From Nymphaea colorata (taxonomy: Eukaryota > Streptophyta > Magnoliopsida > Nymphaeales > Nymphaeaceae), in contig NC_045146.1 in assembly GCF_008831285.2 (NCBI RefSeq), positions 21,777,289-21,841,288 of the forward strand: 64,000 nt of DNA. Direction: 5' to 3'. Positions 1 to 12,700 of the stretch are shown one piece after another. Under the pieces are notes generated by a model. That model did not search any database and was not told the DNA's origin. It saw only the letters and a list, made by a program, of their open reading frames with translations. The number at the start of each line of letters is the position of its first letter. Within the stretch, counting starts at the first letter, position 1. A program made the translations under genes and the position numbers.

Positions 1-601
1 AAGAAACACAGAAGTACAAGGAAGGGAAATATATTCTGGAGAAGTCAAAGATCGTCAAAGAAAATTGGTAGCTTGTGATCTGGTTTGTGCACATGTCCAT
101 ATTCCCTGTTTGCTGCTACACGGTGGCTTAGTTTGGTAACATGTCCTGTGTTCATCATGTACAGAAATGTTGATCCATTGGAAGGTTCAGCAATTGCTGA
201 TTGTCCATTCTCTGTTATTATGACGTGACTGTTTTCTAATTGTAACATTTGGCTGCAGTTCATGTTGATTGTTTGTGAGACTGGTTCAAGTGGCTGTCAA
301 TTGTATATAAGTTGAACTTCCAAATAAAGTGTGTTTATATCTTATGTGCATTTATTTTCTCTCTCCTATTGACTGACTAGTGAACTCCAAATGCCCATTT
401 TAACAATTGATAACCTTTTCGTATGGGTTTTATATTGTTTTAGATGTTGTTCGCACATTCAATGAATCATTGTGGATTTCATTTCACTGGTTGATGGTGT
501 GAAGCTTACTTATGTAGTGCTATTGGATTTTTCCCTTTTTTGTGTGTTTCATCCAAGAGAACTTTCTCTGAATAAATGCCATACACCCTACTGATTCCTT
601 T

Positions 602-772
602 ATAGTTTATATTGATGGTGAAGATCATGTATTTGTCTGCACATGCAAATATCGATTCTGCTTAAAGGATAATTCTGGTGTATGTCTGCATATTGCTTAT
701 TCTGTTCTACGGATGTTGTTTTGTCCGGAAGGGTGCAGCTCTTCATGGTTAGTTATCTTGAAAATGTCGTAG
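602..772 (+). pseudogene. Possible SWIM zinc-finger fragment
   Basis: One open frame of about 56 codons, ending in TAG, carries the pattern CTC-x12-CLH followed by a leucine-rich helix-like stretch (IAYSVLRML). This fits the CxCx(n)CxH pattern of SWIM fingers, found in plant FAR1/MuDR-type proteins and some ubiquitin ligases. There is no start codon, no flanking domain and no splice structure. If it is real, it is a remnant. The match rests on a short pattern, so chance is a serious alternative. Confidence 0.18.
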
Positions 773-2599
773 GCTTTCTACCTTGTCCCCAAATGCAAGA
801 AAGTGGAGAATTCTAGGAAATGCTTTGTTCCGATGTATATTTATGAGCATCTGTTGAACATGAAGTATCAAGACTGTTATTAGCATTGGTAGATTGTAAG
901 GTGACCAGAGGTGGAGCCTTTTGGGGATGGGCCAGCGTATGAGTATCTTCACCTAGCTAATAAGAGGGTAACCATCCTAGGGAGACATCGTCTGCCGAGG
1001 ACATAAAACCCCAAGGCCATTCTCCTGTCCCCCTTGGTCCTGCCATGTGTCAGCCTTCACAAAGGGTGAGTACCTATGGGATCCAAACCAACGAACTGCC
1101 TACCAGCCGCTTCTGACCTGACCAGGTGCACCAGGACAACCTAATCTAGTTTGGTAGCACTTTGATTAATTATAATGTAAGTTTATTGTGATGAATTCTA
1201 TAGCTCTTTGGAGCTTCCATCTCTTGACATATTCACAGCATGCATATTCTACCACCGCACATAATTGCAAAAGATAGTTTAACAAGCTTCTTTGTGTATG
1301 GATGGTTCATCTTATGATCAGTATTTGCTACGCTGGGACATGCGTCCTGTGATGCTAGTGAAAGCAAAAGATGAATTTATGGGGGTATGATCGGTGCCTT
1401 GGCTTCCGAATAATCCTTCGTTTTAAATATAAGGAATTTTTGGTCTTGCGGGACTGAAAAGTCTAGTTGTGTCTGTATAATTCTTAAGTAGTTTACTGAG
1501 GGTTTTCCCACTCGTGATCAGTGTACAAATTGCAGTGAGTGTGAAAGGTCGCAGTGCTCATTGAGAATGTTTCCTATCGAATCAATGTCGAACATGAAGA
1601 CTGGAAAAAATGCATGTGCACAATGATGCACGAAGAGTGGAATACTAGAAGAGGTGCCCCAAGGGTTTCACTGCCGCTCCCAAGAGAATTCAGGTGTGAT
1701 TCCTCTTGAAAGTTACAACCTCATTGAAAATAAGTGAACGATATCGAATTGCTTGAGATTATGATGCCCTCAGTATCTACTTTGACATTGCATGTGGCCA
1801 TAAAGAGGTGGAAGGAAGAAACTTTTGTACTCTTTTTCATGTTGACACTTTCTAAATGGGTGGCTTGACCATGGAGCATGCTGAGCATTTGGAACAAGAT
1901 CAGGTACAGTGGCTTCATTATGTAGAAGCAAAGAGTTCGACGTCATAAGCACCAAACATGCTTGCACTTCATCAGAATCCAAATTTGAGCTTTCAACTTG
2001 AATACAGCAAGAGACATACTTTTAGCTGTTCATTGCTCGGTTTTTCTGTTTTCTCATTAACTTTCTGGTGTTTGTGCTATCGTTGTGCCAGCGGGCGAAA
2101 TAAAATGTCGTCTCCATTGTTTTCAATCCTCTCCGGACAGGGAAATCGATGTCAAACTTTATCACTTGGGCAAAAGGCCAAACTGAAGATGACCTTTTCT
2201 TTTTTTCTATCAAGGAGTGTGATATAACTGGTCGGGGTGAGGAACTCGCAGACATCACATCCTTGTTTCAAGTGTTGTGGGTGCTACTCTTCTAGGCTGT
2301 AAAAGATGGAGAATGCTCCGTCGAGCACGTGGTGGCCCACTGTCCACCTACGTCTCAACAGAGCTGGGCTGCCCAAGACCCTCAAGGAAGGAGGAAAAGA
2401 GGTCGGTTGTTATCCTCCTGCGCACCTGAATGATAATCTTTCTTAGTTGCACAAGTGAGTTGCCTTCCTGTCTTGAATATTGGTCGTTTTGATCTGTGTA
2501 TAAAAGGCCAATCCATGGCTCATAGTGATCATTTTGTTGAACTGCCTCAAGGCCTTGGCATTCTTCCGACTGGCGGTGTTACTGTTGTCTGATGTCTCC

Positions 2600-2760
2600 T
2601 TGATTTGTTGTGGTCAGGGGCTGGCAGGGGCAAAAAAACAAAAAATTACATGTAATTTTAACATTTTTTATTTAGCCTATAAAAATTTTAAAAAGTTATA
2701 TTTTGACTTGTTAAACTTTTGAAATTATAGTTTGATCTCTTAATAAAAAAAATTCTCTTC
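2600..2760. repeat. Degenerate dispersed AT-rich repeat, copy 1
   Basis: This segment begins with a GGGGCTGGCAGGGGC-like motif and runs into an AT-rich tract containing TATAAAAATTTTAAAAA. The same order of motifs occurs at about 41.44-41.62 kb. The two copies align over roughly 70 bases with scattered differences, so they are members of one old dispersed family. It looks like a retroelement or LTR scrap, but no coding part or ends are visible. Confidence 0.45.
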
Positions 2761-3370
2761 TCCACTCCTGGTTGTGGTGGTCATTGTTAGCTTTAGATCT
2801 TGCGTTTTGCTTCCCTCCAACAATGTTAGATATGTTCTGAAGGGCAAAGAGACAAATCCTATTTTGAATCTTCATCAGGTCCATTTCCCTCCTTAATCCC
2901 ATTAAAGCAAGAAGCGACATCCATGGGGATTGAACTGAGGCTACCCTTTTGACGGCTATTTACCAGCCTTACTGCACCGAACTTCAAAAAGTATCCGAGC
3001 CAGGATCCAACTTGTGGAACGTACCACATGGCTCGAGCTCTTGTCGGGCCTTGCCTCCGCATTTTTGAGATTTCTACCTCCTATCAAGTCCCAATTCTTG
3101 AAATTTGAAACAAGGCCACCGTTTAGATCTAGGCATTATCAAGTCTGCTCTAGTCAGCTGATGTTTTTTCGGGTTCTGATCAGATGCGGACTCGTGGTTA
3201 AAGAAAGACTGCATCAATTGAAGTTATATGACAGCCAGATTCAGGACTAATCAGAGTGAGGAATGCAAAAGCGTATCATCATTTTAAAAACTTCAAAAGC
3301 CTATTACTGACAAGATTCCGGGTTTTGCTTGCAGTTTTCGTAACTTAATTCAAATTAGACAGACATCTAA

Positions 3371-3413
<43 letters not shown>
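3371..3413. repeat. (CT)n(CA)n microsatellite
   Basis: An uninterrupted CT run is followed directly by a CA run, about 280 bases upstream of the F-box pseudogene start. It may be part of that gene's promoter or leader. Confidence 0.9.
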
Positions 3414-3414
<1 letters not shown>

Positions 3415-3693
3415 AGAGTAAGCATGACAAACAAGCCCCCCCTACAAGGATATAACATAAAAGCACTATAAAATCCAAAGAATTGCCCCCTTGAGAAAAT
3501 GAGGAATCCCATAAACATAAAGAAGCCGTGCCCCCTCCAATAGCGGAGCCATAGTATGGCTGGTGTGAGCCGGTTTCTCTATGGCTCTTGTCATGGCCCT
3601 GTTTTTCATTGCTCATCTATGGTGATGAACTCTATCTAGCTAGTGACAGCGTCCCCCCCAAAACATCCCACCCACGTCCTCTCTTTCTCTCAC

Positions 3694-6212
3694 ATGGAAG
3701 ACTCAACAACCAAGAGGAGAACACAAAGCGATGACCCAATAAACGATTTACCAGAGGCCATTCTTATTGTCCACCAAAGAGGCGGTGAGGAGATCCCTCC
3801 TTTCCTGCTCCTGGAAACTATTAGGTGTTGCGTCCGCAAGCTCAATCTCGATCACGAACTCGCCCCACATCCCGATCTTGATACCTGGTGTCTCGTCACG
3901 ACGGAAACGAAATCGAGATGGGAGGGAAATGCCCACCAAATCCTTCTTTCTCATTGCGGCTCCATCGACAGTTGCCGCATCGTTCCGCCCTCTTGTCACG
4001 CCACAAAGGATTTCAGCCACATGGATTCCATCTTAGAAATCCTCATTCAAAAGGGAGCTCGAAAGCTTGGATTTCTTAACTACGGCGGTTTTGCTTGCCC
4101 TCTTCATCCTTGTCTATTTGGTTATCGATCACAGGAGATATTGAAGTTCAGGGGATGCGAATTTGATTGTCGCTTCGAGTTTGGTAGTCCCACCAATCTG
4201 CGTTCGATGGCGCTTCAGAGTGTCAAGCTTGACGAGGAGACGATCCGGAGGTTGGTAACTAAACGCGGGTTTCTGGAGGATTTAGCTTTAGATCATTGTT
4301 GGGGGAGCTTGCTTCTCGAGATTCGAGCCCGAGTCTCTGGTTAGACTGAGCCTGGCAGGTTCAAATGGAGTTAAGAAGATTGTAGTTGAGGCACCCAAGC
4401 TTTCAGAATTGTCGATGAGTTCCGGGGTCCAATTGCAGGAATTTGAGATTTCTGCAGAAAACTTGAGCTCCTTCTCTGCTTCTACTTACCGTCACTCACA
4501 GGCTGATTTCTGTGGAAGTGAAACGATAGAAAGTCAGGTCGAGGCCTGAGTATGATAATCAAGAATGTGGCCCATGTTTGTACCCTCAACCTCAGTCGTT
4601 TTGAGTTCAAGGTATGGATTTTGATGTTTGAGGATTGCTGCAATTATCAATGTCATATCATGCACGGAGCAATGGATAAATGCATTGTCACAGACAATTC
4701 TTCTACGGTAGTTGGTCTAAGTAATCAGCTGATTCAGATGATAGGAACACCAAATGATTGCATATTTGGAGTCAGTCAAATTAGATATTGTTTTCTAATC
4801 TTTAGACATTGAGCACTTTGGTTGCCTTCGGTAGTTATTAGTTCATAGCATGTCTGGTATATGAAAATAATGGAAGTTGATTCATTTCGTCTGCCTCAGC
4901 AGCTCACTTGAGGATGAATAGCTAATGCTTCCAAGTAATCCAGTTCCCTTGCTGCTGTTTTTCAGTGTTTGAGCGCTGGAAACATACCGAAATGCTTGCC
5001 TGCTATCTTCCCTAATATCAAGAAGTTAGTTGTTCAACTGATGCTGGACGAGCGACGGCGGATAAATCTTCTAGTTAGATTGCTCAAAAGCTGCGCTTGG
5101 CTGCAAGAATTGGAACTGGTGGTAATCACTCTATTTCTCATAAAATTGGACCAAATAGATCTTCATTATATTTTTCTCTATTGCATTTGTTTCTGCAAAT
5201 ATACTTTGCTGCTTGAACTATCAAAATAGGCATAACTAGGTGCTTGGCAACTGCAAATGAGTCTAACAAGTGTACTTCCCTTGATGGAATCAACTTAAGT
5301 GACCATTTTGTACAGATGGTATATTGGTTGGTTGAGCCGAGAGCGCAGTCTGGATGAACTTGGCTGATCCGTAATCCTTTCTGAGTAGGACAGAATACAT
5401 GGACTTCTAGTACCGTAGAGCATATCACAATCCTCTAAAACATTTGACATTTTTTTCATACAAAAGTTACATTTGAAGACGTACATTTACTGCACTTTTA
5501 GGGCCTCCCATATGCAAGCTAGAGACTGATGTTTCCACCCTGAGAATTTATATTGGGATCTGGTTGTAATAGTAAGGATCATTTTTTATGTTTGTGTTTC
5601 TTAAAGCATATCCTCTCCCATTGCTGTACTCGAGCAGGCTTGCTTATGAAGAACTCTAAAAGCTCTCAAACATTGTGATGCATTCGCAGCCAACTTTGAC
5701 TGACCAAACATCATTCCCACATTTTCTGACGACTTTTTGTTGTCGATGTCTTCTGAAGGAAATTTTTATGCCAAGACAAACGGTCAAACCTACGAATCTG
5801 GGCATATTCTCTGATTGACATGATCAAACTTCTACCCAAGAGATGAGATGTCTGCCAAAATTAGAATTGAAGTTCCACCTTGCAAGAAAAAGTTTGCTAT
5901 TAATGACTTGGTCTCTTTGGCTTCTTTCTGTCAGACACTGGTTGATTATTCGGTGAAGAAACAAATGATGTGATATTTTGGAAAAGAAAGGGAAGCTTTT
6001 ATTATCTTGACCACAACCTTGAACGAGTTCAACTGAGAACCCACTGTGGCGAATTTCAGTTTGGTTTTGCAGCATTCATCATCAAAAGTGCGGAAGTTCA
6101 AAAGAGTATGACCATTGGTGGACGCATTTATCCGGAACATGCAGAACCCGCAGAGAGGTTTTTATCATTGAGAAGGGCCTCTCCAGATGCTCAAATTATT
6201 ATTCAACCCTAG
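3694..6212 (+). pseudogene. F-box/LRR/FBD gene, decayed by frameshifts
   Basis: Intact members are substrate-binding subunits of SCF ubiquitin ligases, but this copy is probably not functional. From the ATG at 3694 the frame reads into the F-box (NDLPEAIL). The next F-box block (STKEAVRRSLLSCSWKLL) is in a different frame from about 3765 to 3825. The original frame then resumes with KLNLDHELAPH and LRR-type sequence. A further shift is needed near 4300 and another near 4550. Splice sites survive: a donor after FEFK (about 4610), an acceptor at about 4966 opening the block with IFPNIKKLVVQLML, and a last exon (about 5945-6212) resembling the FBD domain, ending SPDAQIII-QP. Domain order and intron positions fit plant F-box/FBD proteins. 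At least four shifts make a pseudogene more likely than assembly error. Confidence 0.72.
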
Positions 6213-6946
6213 TGGGTCTCCAGTCTTTTGACATCCTTTCTTGGATCCGAGAGGCTATTTCTTAAAGCTACGTATGCATAGGGGACCATCTGGCAATCAC
6301 AAAACTCACAAGCTGTAAACTGTTCGAGAAAAACATCAAATTTTGATGTCACTATGATTTATCTGCTTGTGGAAACAACCATGTGATTTTTTCTTATTGA
6401 TTAACGGGGAAAATGTTTGTGCGCACATGCACCGGATGCAATCAGCAAAAGTTACTGTAATATTAATTTACTGGCTTGCTTTTCTTCGTCTAAACCACGT
6501 GGCTATCACTACTCAACGTGTTTTTGCCGCCCTAGAGTCAAAATTAAAGAATATGACTCCATAATACCGAGCCCCTTAATATTTTTAAAATTTCTCCATC
6601 CCAAATACGAGGAAAATGCTTCTTGGAATTGATCCAGCACTACCACGATTTTTTCCCTTTTTCTTTTCTTTCTCACATATAGCTATCCTGGAGGGCAACA
6701 GATTAGGCATATGCTTCCTAAAGGCTTGTAGAAGCTGTTCAGATGGGAATAATGCACCACGATTTCAGAAAGTACATAAATGCCTCGTCATTATATCACA
6801 AGATCTAAAATAGATCTGCCTCAAAACTGGTTCACAAAAAGGTGAAAAAAACAATCTGTATATGTTAGAGAGAATTGGCAATGATGTCACCCCCTAGAAA
6901 GCAGGAGACGACAAAGGAAAAACGAAGAATATCAAGTCAAACTGTA
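6213..6946. other. Convergent intergenic spacer
   Basis: This spacer lies between the 3' end of the F-box pseudogene (+) and the 3' end of the WNK gene (-), so it should hold both 3' UTRs. I see no gene and no clear repeat in it. Confidence 0.5.
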
Positions 6947-9755
6947 TCACATAGCTCTTCCTTGATTCTTTGTTGCCCACCTCTTCCTTGCCACCTTCAG
7001 TGCCTCCTCCCGCTGTCTTGAGAGTTCCCTAAATAACTGATGATACTGCATTTCAATCATATGTAACTCTGACTTCAACTCATCGTCTTCTTCCTCCAAT
7101 GACAATGTCTCATAGCCTCGTGAGTTTGAAGTGTTGGAAATATTGATAAGATCATTTAGATTGCTGGGGGACAAATCAGGAACACGACCACCACTGCCGT
7201 GTTTGCTCACCTGGGGAACCAAATCGACTGCACTATAATATTCAGATGATACACCTGAAGCAAGAGAGTACTGGTCGTCTGCGGTAGCCAAACTTGAAGG
7301 CGAATCAAAGCCTCCATGGGACATACCATCCTCCAACTTTGTAAGTAGAGCAACTTCACCTGGCTGTACAGAATCCTCAGTGGAGTTAAGATCCAGGCAA
7401 GAACTGCCCAAGTCAGACTGGGATAGAACATCCTCCAAGCCCTTGACAGCCTTGTTTCCTCGGACAGCGTCCCATGAATCACCCAAGTAAAATCGAGCGT
7501 GGTCAGGCACTTTAGATTTCGTGTAGATGCAATTTAACCCGTTGACTGCGTGAACCATGCAAGATGGTTTCCACTCAGGCACTAACTTGGAGATCAGGAA
7601 ATCAATGAACTCAGCAATAAACGTAACGTCCTGGTCCGAGAGGTCCAATTGCTCCACCATCTCACTGGCAACTGAAAGTGCGGTATCGCTATCAAGGTAA
7701 AACATGAAATGGACATTCTTCACTCGGCCTGCAGAAAGAGTCAATCACATGACAACACAGCTAAGAGTATAAATAACGTGAGTGTTGGCAAGAAGATAAC
7801 TGGTGCAGATCATATTAAAACTTAACAAAGGTTGCAGAAATTATGTCTAATAACTTACCACAAAGGTCAGCTATCCGCAGATTCAATGAAACAGAATTAG
7901 CGTCACTTTTCTCCCCCTTAAGCTTGAATTCATGGTTCCTGTTAGATCTCTCAAATTCCAAGCATGGGAACCTTGGAGAAGCAGTGGTGTTCCTAGTATT
8001 AGCCCCCATGCAGGCCTGATAGTATTCATATTCTATATCCATTGACAGTGGGCCAGAATTTGCCTGAGCAACTGAAGTTCCATCCGAGAGAAAGGAGGAC
8101 CGACCAAAACTTGATGTTTTGGATGTAACATTAGGTAACTGTAATGGACTGCGGACTTGCTCTTTTAGATCAACGCATTGAAGAAATGGGTCTTTCAATA
8201 GTTCTCTTGCAGGAGGCCTTTCTGATGCAGGAACTAAACATTTCTCAATAAGCATCTTCACATAAGGATCCTTAACTTTAGCTAAGGCTGCAGGTTTGAT
8301 TCCCTGGAAGTGAGACAATGGTTCAAAACAAACATTATATGCAAACAAATCAATTTCACCTCACAAGCTAACTAACTTACAGAAGAAACTTTCTTATAAA
8401 TCTGAGCAGGATTCCTGCATTCGCTGTAAGGGTACTCAAAAGTGACCATCTCAAGCAAGCACATGCCAAAAGAATATATGTCAACCAGTTCATTGTACTC
8501 TTCCTCGTAAAGCTCCGGAGCCATGAATTCAGGAGTCCCTGTAAAAGACATCACACATAGAAACAGAGCAACTAAAACCTAAAAGCATAACATCTTCTAC
8601 CCAAACAAAAAGAAAAGGAAATGTTCATTACCAATCACACTGCGAGCACTTGGCTGCTGCATAACAGTTGCCAACCCAAGGTCTCCAATCTTTACTTCTC
8701 CATGGTTACCATTGACAAATATGTTATCGCATTTCAAATCTCTGTGAATGATGGGTGGATTGTGAGCATGAAGGTATTCTAGTCCGTGAAGAATCTGTCT
8801 AGCCCAATTCTTTATGGCCTTCATGTCAACATGTTTGTGCTTTTTACGGTACCTAGAATCATTTTGGGAGTGATCAAACTTGCCGACCTCACATATACCG
8901 TTTCTACCTTCGAACCAAGAAAGATTAAAAGCATAAAACTAACACAAGCTAAAGTTAACGAAGGACAAAAGAGGTATATCCCACTTACTGCCTCAAACTT
9001 CCAGAAGTAAACAACTCTGTAATTATGTTGATAGTCTTATTCTCCTCGTCAACCCAAGAGTTAAAAAATTTGATGATGTTATTGTGTCTAAGTGATTTCA
9101 GCAAATGCACTTCCGAATACAGTCTTTCCAAGTCCTCCGGTGACCGCAGGACATCACCTATTCTAACTTGGTTCCATGCCACTTCTATTCCATCAACTTC
9201 ATCGAAAGACCTATATCTGAATACAATTGGTTAAGCTTCCAAATCTGACCTCTTAGTCGTTCTCGAAATAAACTACAAGGGAACATAAACAGAGAGACTT
9301 TTAAAGGATACACAGTCTTGAAAGCTCCTCTACCCAAAACTTCATTATACTGCTCAACAAAGAAACAACAACCGTAGAAAACAATTAGCGGTTACATACA
9401 AATTCATAACAAAACAATTCATCAGAAGAAAAGAAAACAAAGTGAGAAATAAGGCAGTCAAATAAAACTGGAATTAAATACCATCACAACAGTATTGCAG
9501 GAACAATTAAACAATCCGACTTCAACAAAATTTATGCAGAACCAATCCGAACTATAGAAACCAGTAACCTATCCACTTTCTTCTGGGCGCCAACAGATTA
9601 AAGCAATTACAGCTTCCCGGTCCTCTATAACAACGGCCGATCTAACGTACCCGGATGTATCGACCTGTGGGGTCCGTTTCGGCGATCTCGGTGTCGGGCG
9701 GCTCGGACAGTCCAGAATAGCGATCGACGGACGAGAAGCTGTTCAACCTGTCCAT
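6947..9755 (-). CDS. WNK (with-no-lysine) protein kinase, WNK8/10-like
   Basis: Seven exons: 9755-9651, 9349-9312, 9216-8989, 8852-8632, 8538-8381, 8303-7859, 7728-6947. They join into one 658-residue frame with GT-AG introns and consistent phases. The kinase domain spans about residues 36-292. The glycine loop is GRGAFKTV with Lys46, the lysine WNKs use for ATP. The usual beta-3 lysine is Asn63 (EVAWNQV), the family hallmark. HRDLKCDN starts at 160, DLG at 181-183, and the activation segment contains [15 protein letters not shown]. An OSR1-C-like segment follows from about 398, and a charged helical tail with coiled-coil character ends the protein. Plant WNKs are Ser/Thr kinases linked to vacuolar ATPase, RGS1 phosphorylation, flowering time and osmotic stress. 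The wording of the kinase domain is closest to the Arabidopsis WNK8/WNK10 group as I remember it. The start is the first in-frame ATG of exon 1. Confidence 0.96.
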
Positions 9756-12700
9756 CTCGCTAGGGCCGCTCCTTGCCACCACCGTACCACCTACGAAGCC
9801 ACAAATCCTCAGAGACGACCCTCAGACTCAGCCCGACGCCCCATCTCCGAGAAAGCTTCGGACGCAACGCAGAAGGAACCGCACGCCGGTCGGGATCGAT
9901 ACCTGCACCTGAGACCAACCCCACCGCTCAGCGACGACGCCGAATTCATGGCTTTTCCGCGCGCTCCTTCCATCCGACGCACACCCTTCACGGACGCACG
10001 CTAACCGGAACGCTCCCCTTGAGCCTCGTGCGCCATGGCTGCCATCGCTGAGCGGTGAGCTCCTAGAAACTAATCTCTACCATCCACTCAGAAACCACCT
10101 CTACAGAATGACGAATCAAAAAAACAACGAAGGGTCTACCCCCAATTAATGGCTTCGAGACCCCCTGATCGATCGAATGGGAGAAGGATCAGGAAACCCC
10201 CCCTCCCTCCCCCCCACCCAAAATTTTTGAGGCAAAAAGAAAATTTTGGGGAGCAATCTAGGCCTTAGTGGTGCTGTCAATGGCGCTGGAGCGCAGGACA
10301 CGGCCGGTTGCAACAGTTGGATGGCGCAGACTCCTCTCCTCCTTCCTCTCTCTCTCTCTCTCTACCTCTCTGTGTTCATAGGAGAAAACCCAAGCCGCCA
10401 ACCTGTTTTCCATATATAATCTATTCCCCCTATTTTCCACCGTTCCTGGCCTCTAAGTTACAGCATTTATTAATTCTTAATTCTTGTTTATATGAATTAA
10501 ATATAAAACTGGGTACCTGAAAATGAAATTGGGAAGGCTTTAATATATTATATTGAGCTATATGTGCTTCAGAAAATTATTGAATTAGTTGGGTGCATAT
10601 TAAATTAATGTGGTATATTTTTTAAATTTTAATTTGGACATTCATATGATTGGTGGGAGTTGATGAGGTAAGCTTTTGAATCCAAATTAGTGAAGGAAAG
10701 AAAGAAGATAACGCACGCCTTGCTTTTTGAATTATCCTTTTGTTTTCCAAAGCAACATTTGGTTGGATTTGGAAGACCTTTGATACTTGTGAGCATTATC
10801 TTAAAGCACTCAACTCTTCTATCCAAATGAGAAAGAACTTAGGGATATACTTGCAAATGGGGCAGATATAGCATCTTGGTTCTTATCACTTTTTAGATGT
10901 TTGAGATTCGATTCTGACTTGACCGAGCTGACTTTTTTGAATTGGGAAAATTTTTTATTCTCATAATTTTGAAAAAGAGATCGTTTTCTCCAATTTTCTT
11001 AGAAAATTACATGTTTCAACCGAGGACCTGAAGTGAATCTTTTAATTAATTTTAGACAATATAAAACTTTACCTGCAATTTTTTTCTCAATACTGTCCGT
11101 TATCATTAAACTATACCAAAAATGTCTCGAAGCTTTTCATGAAAAATAGAACCCGGGAGAAGATCAAAATGCATGTCTTTTTTTGAAATTGCGGGTACAG
11201 AAAGCTGACAATAAGATATGTAATAATTTAACACGTAGGGACAAATTGTTTTAAAAAATAATTAAAATCGACACATGACAACATTAATATCAATAAATGT
11301 GGGTTATGGGAATTCGTGAGAAGCAAATATTAAAGGGTTTTTGATAAATTAAAATTTGGTGTAATCTTCAAATTACCTTCAAATGAGGACTATAAGCTAC
11401 GAAACTAGGAGAATCCAATAGCTACCGAATGTTAAGTGTTTTTACAACCTATAACAGCCAAATGTTCAAAGATAGAGTTAAGCGGTTCATACTTATGATG
11501 ATCACAATCAACTTATGGGGAAAATGATATCTATTATCTCACGTCAACGGAACAAATTTTGACTTCATCTTGCATCAATTACTTTGAGTTTATCTCATCA
11601 CTTAGTAGACATCGCCCTAACTTTCATTTATCTTGAAACGAACACGAGAAGATAAATCATGATTTTATTTGTTTGGACGAGATCTTCAAATGAAGGCTTG
11701 ACTTCATGGTTTCCGAGATCTACACGGAAAGCCACATCTCCGATTTCATGGTTATCAAATAAGTGAATTAGAAATAATCTGTTATGAATTTGATTCCGAA
11801 TCCGTTCAGTCGGATGTGGTGAGGAAATCCTTGATCAGATTGATGATCGGAAGGTCTCCCTCTCAAACAGACATTCTAGCTGGCCTCGGTTTATATGAAA
11901 AAAAGTCACGAATCAATTAGAAAAGAGAGAGCACTGCTAACATGGGAATTTTTCCAACAATCTTTAATATAAAACTGTTTAAATTTTCACACAAAAGGTG
12001 ATAGAACAAGAACGACCTCCAAAGTGAAAACATAGGAAGCAGATTTTTCAGATTAAATGAAAGGAACGCTAAATTTTTCGAAAGGATAAGATAAAAAACT
12101 GCCTAATTATCAAATTTCTTGTTGCTACAGCCGAATAAAATTGTATATCTTTTGAGAAAAAGCAAAAAGGATGTTGAAAATCGGATCCATATTTAATGGA
12201 TTTTGATCCACGTACCGGGGCTAGGGAATAGGGATACCAAGATGGACGACGAGGAGCACGTAGTACCGATGAGGAGCGATCGATTGAACCCAGCTGGCTC
12301 AATTGAGTAAAATGCATTCTTCAAACTATTAAATCCGACTCTACCGGAGTCTTAAGTTTGAAAGCAGTTCCAAATATAACAGTCAATCACCATCAGGTGT
12401 TTGGCATGTTGTTATTTGCAGTTCAAGACATGCTACCGAAAGTAAATCGGAGTAATTATTTCTCAAACGTAAACGGCTTGAATAATCACTTTGAAACCTA
12501 AATGAGTTCACTGTCAATGTGAAACCTAATCCAGTTTATTCTTAAAGTAGTCTACTTTGATGGGTCACATAGGATTTTATATGGATCTAAGATTCAAAAT
12601 TTCAGAAATTCTTTTAAGCTATCGTGCTCTTCATGCATTTGAAAAGCTGGACTGGGATATGGATTAGTATGTTTTCAATTATGTAAATCCAATCCTGAAG

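Larger units (their letters stand above)
1..3642. other. Gene-poor left flank
   Basis: No complete gene is visible. Reading frames are short and broken on both strands. The stretch holds a short SWIM-like fragment near 0.6-0.8 kb, an AT-rich degenerate repeat near 2.6-2.76 kb, and a CT/CA microsatellite near 3.4 kb, each listed separately. The segment at about 905-1150 is GC-richer than its surroundings but has no readable coding frame. Confidence 0.5.

Noticed and set aside
9753-9755. Loss of the kinase lysine in the WNK protein as evidence of a pseudokinase
   Set aside because: Absence of the beta-3 lysine is the normal WNK feature; the substitute lysine in the glycine loop is present along with HRD and DLG.
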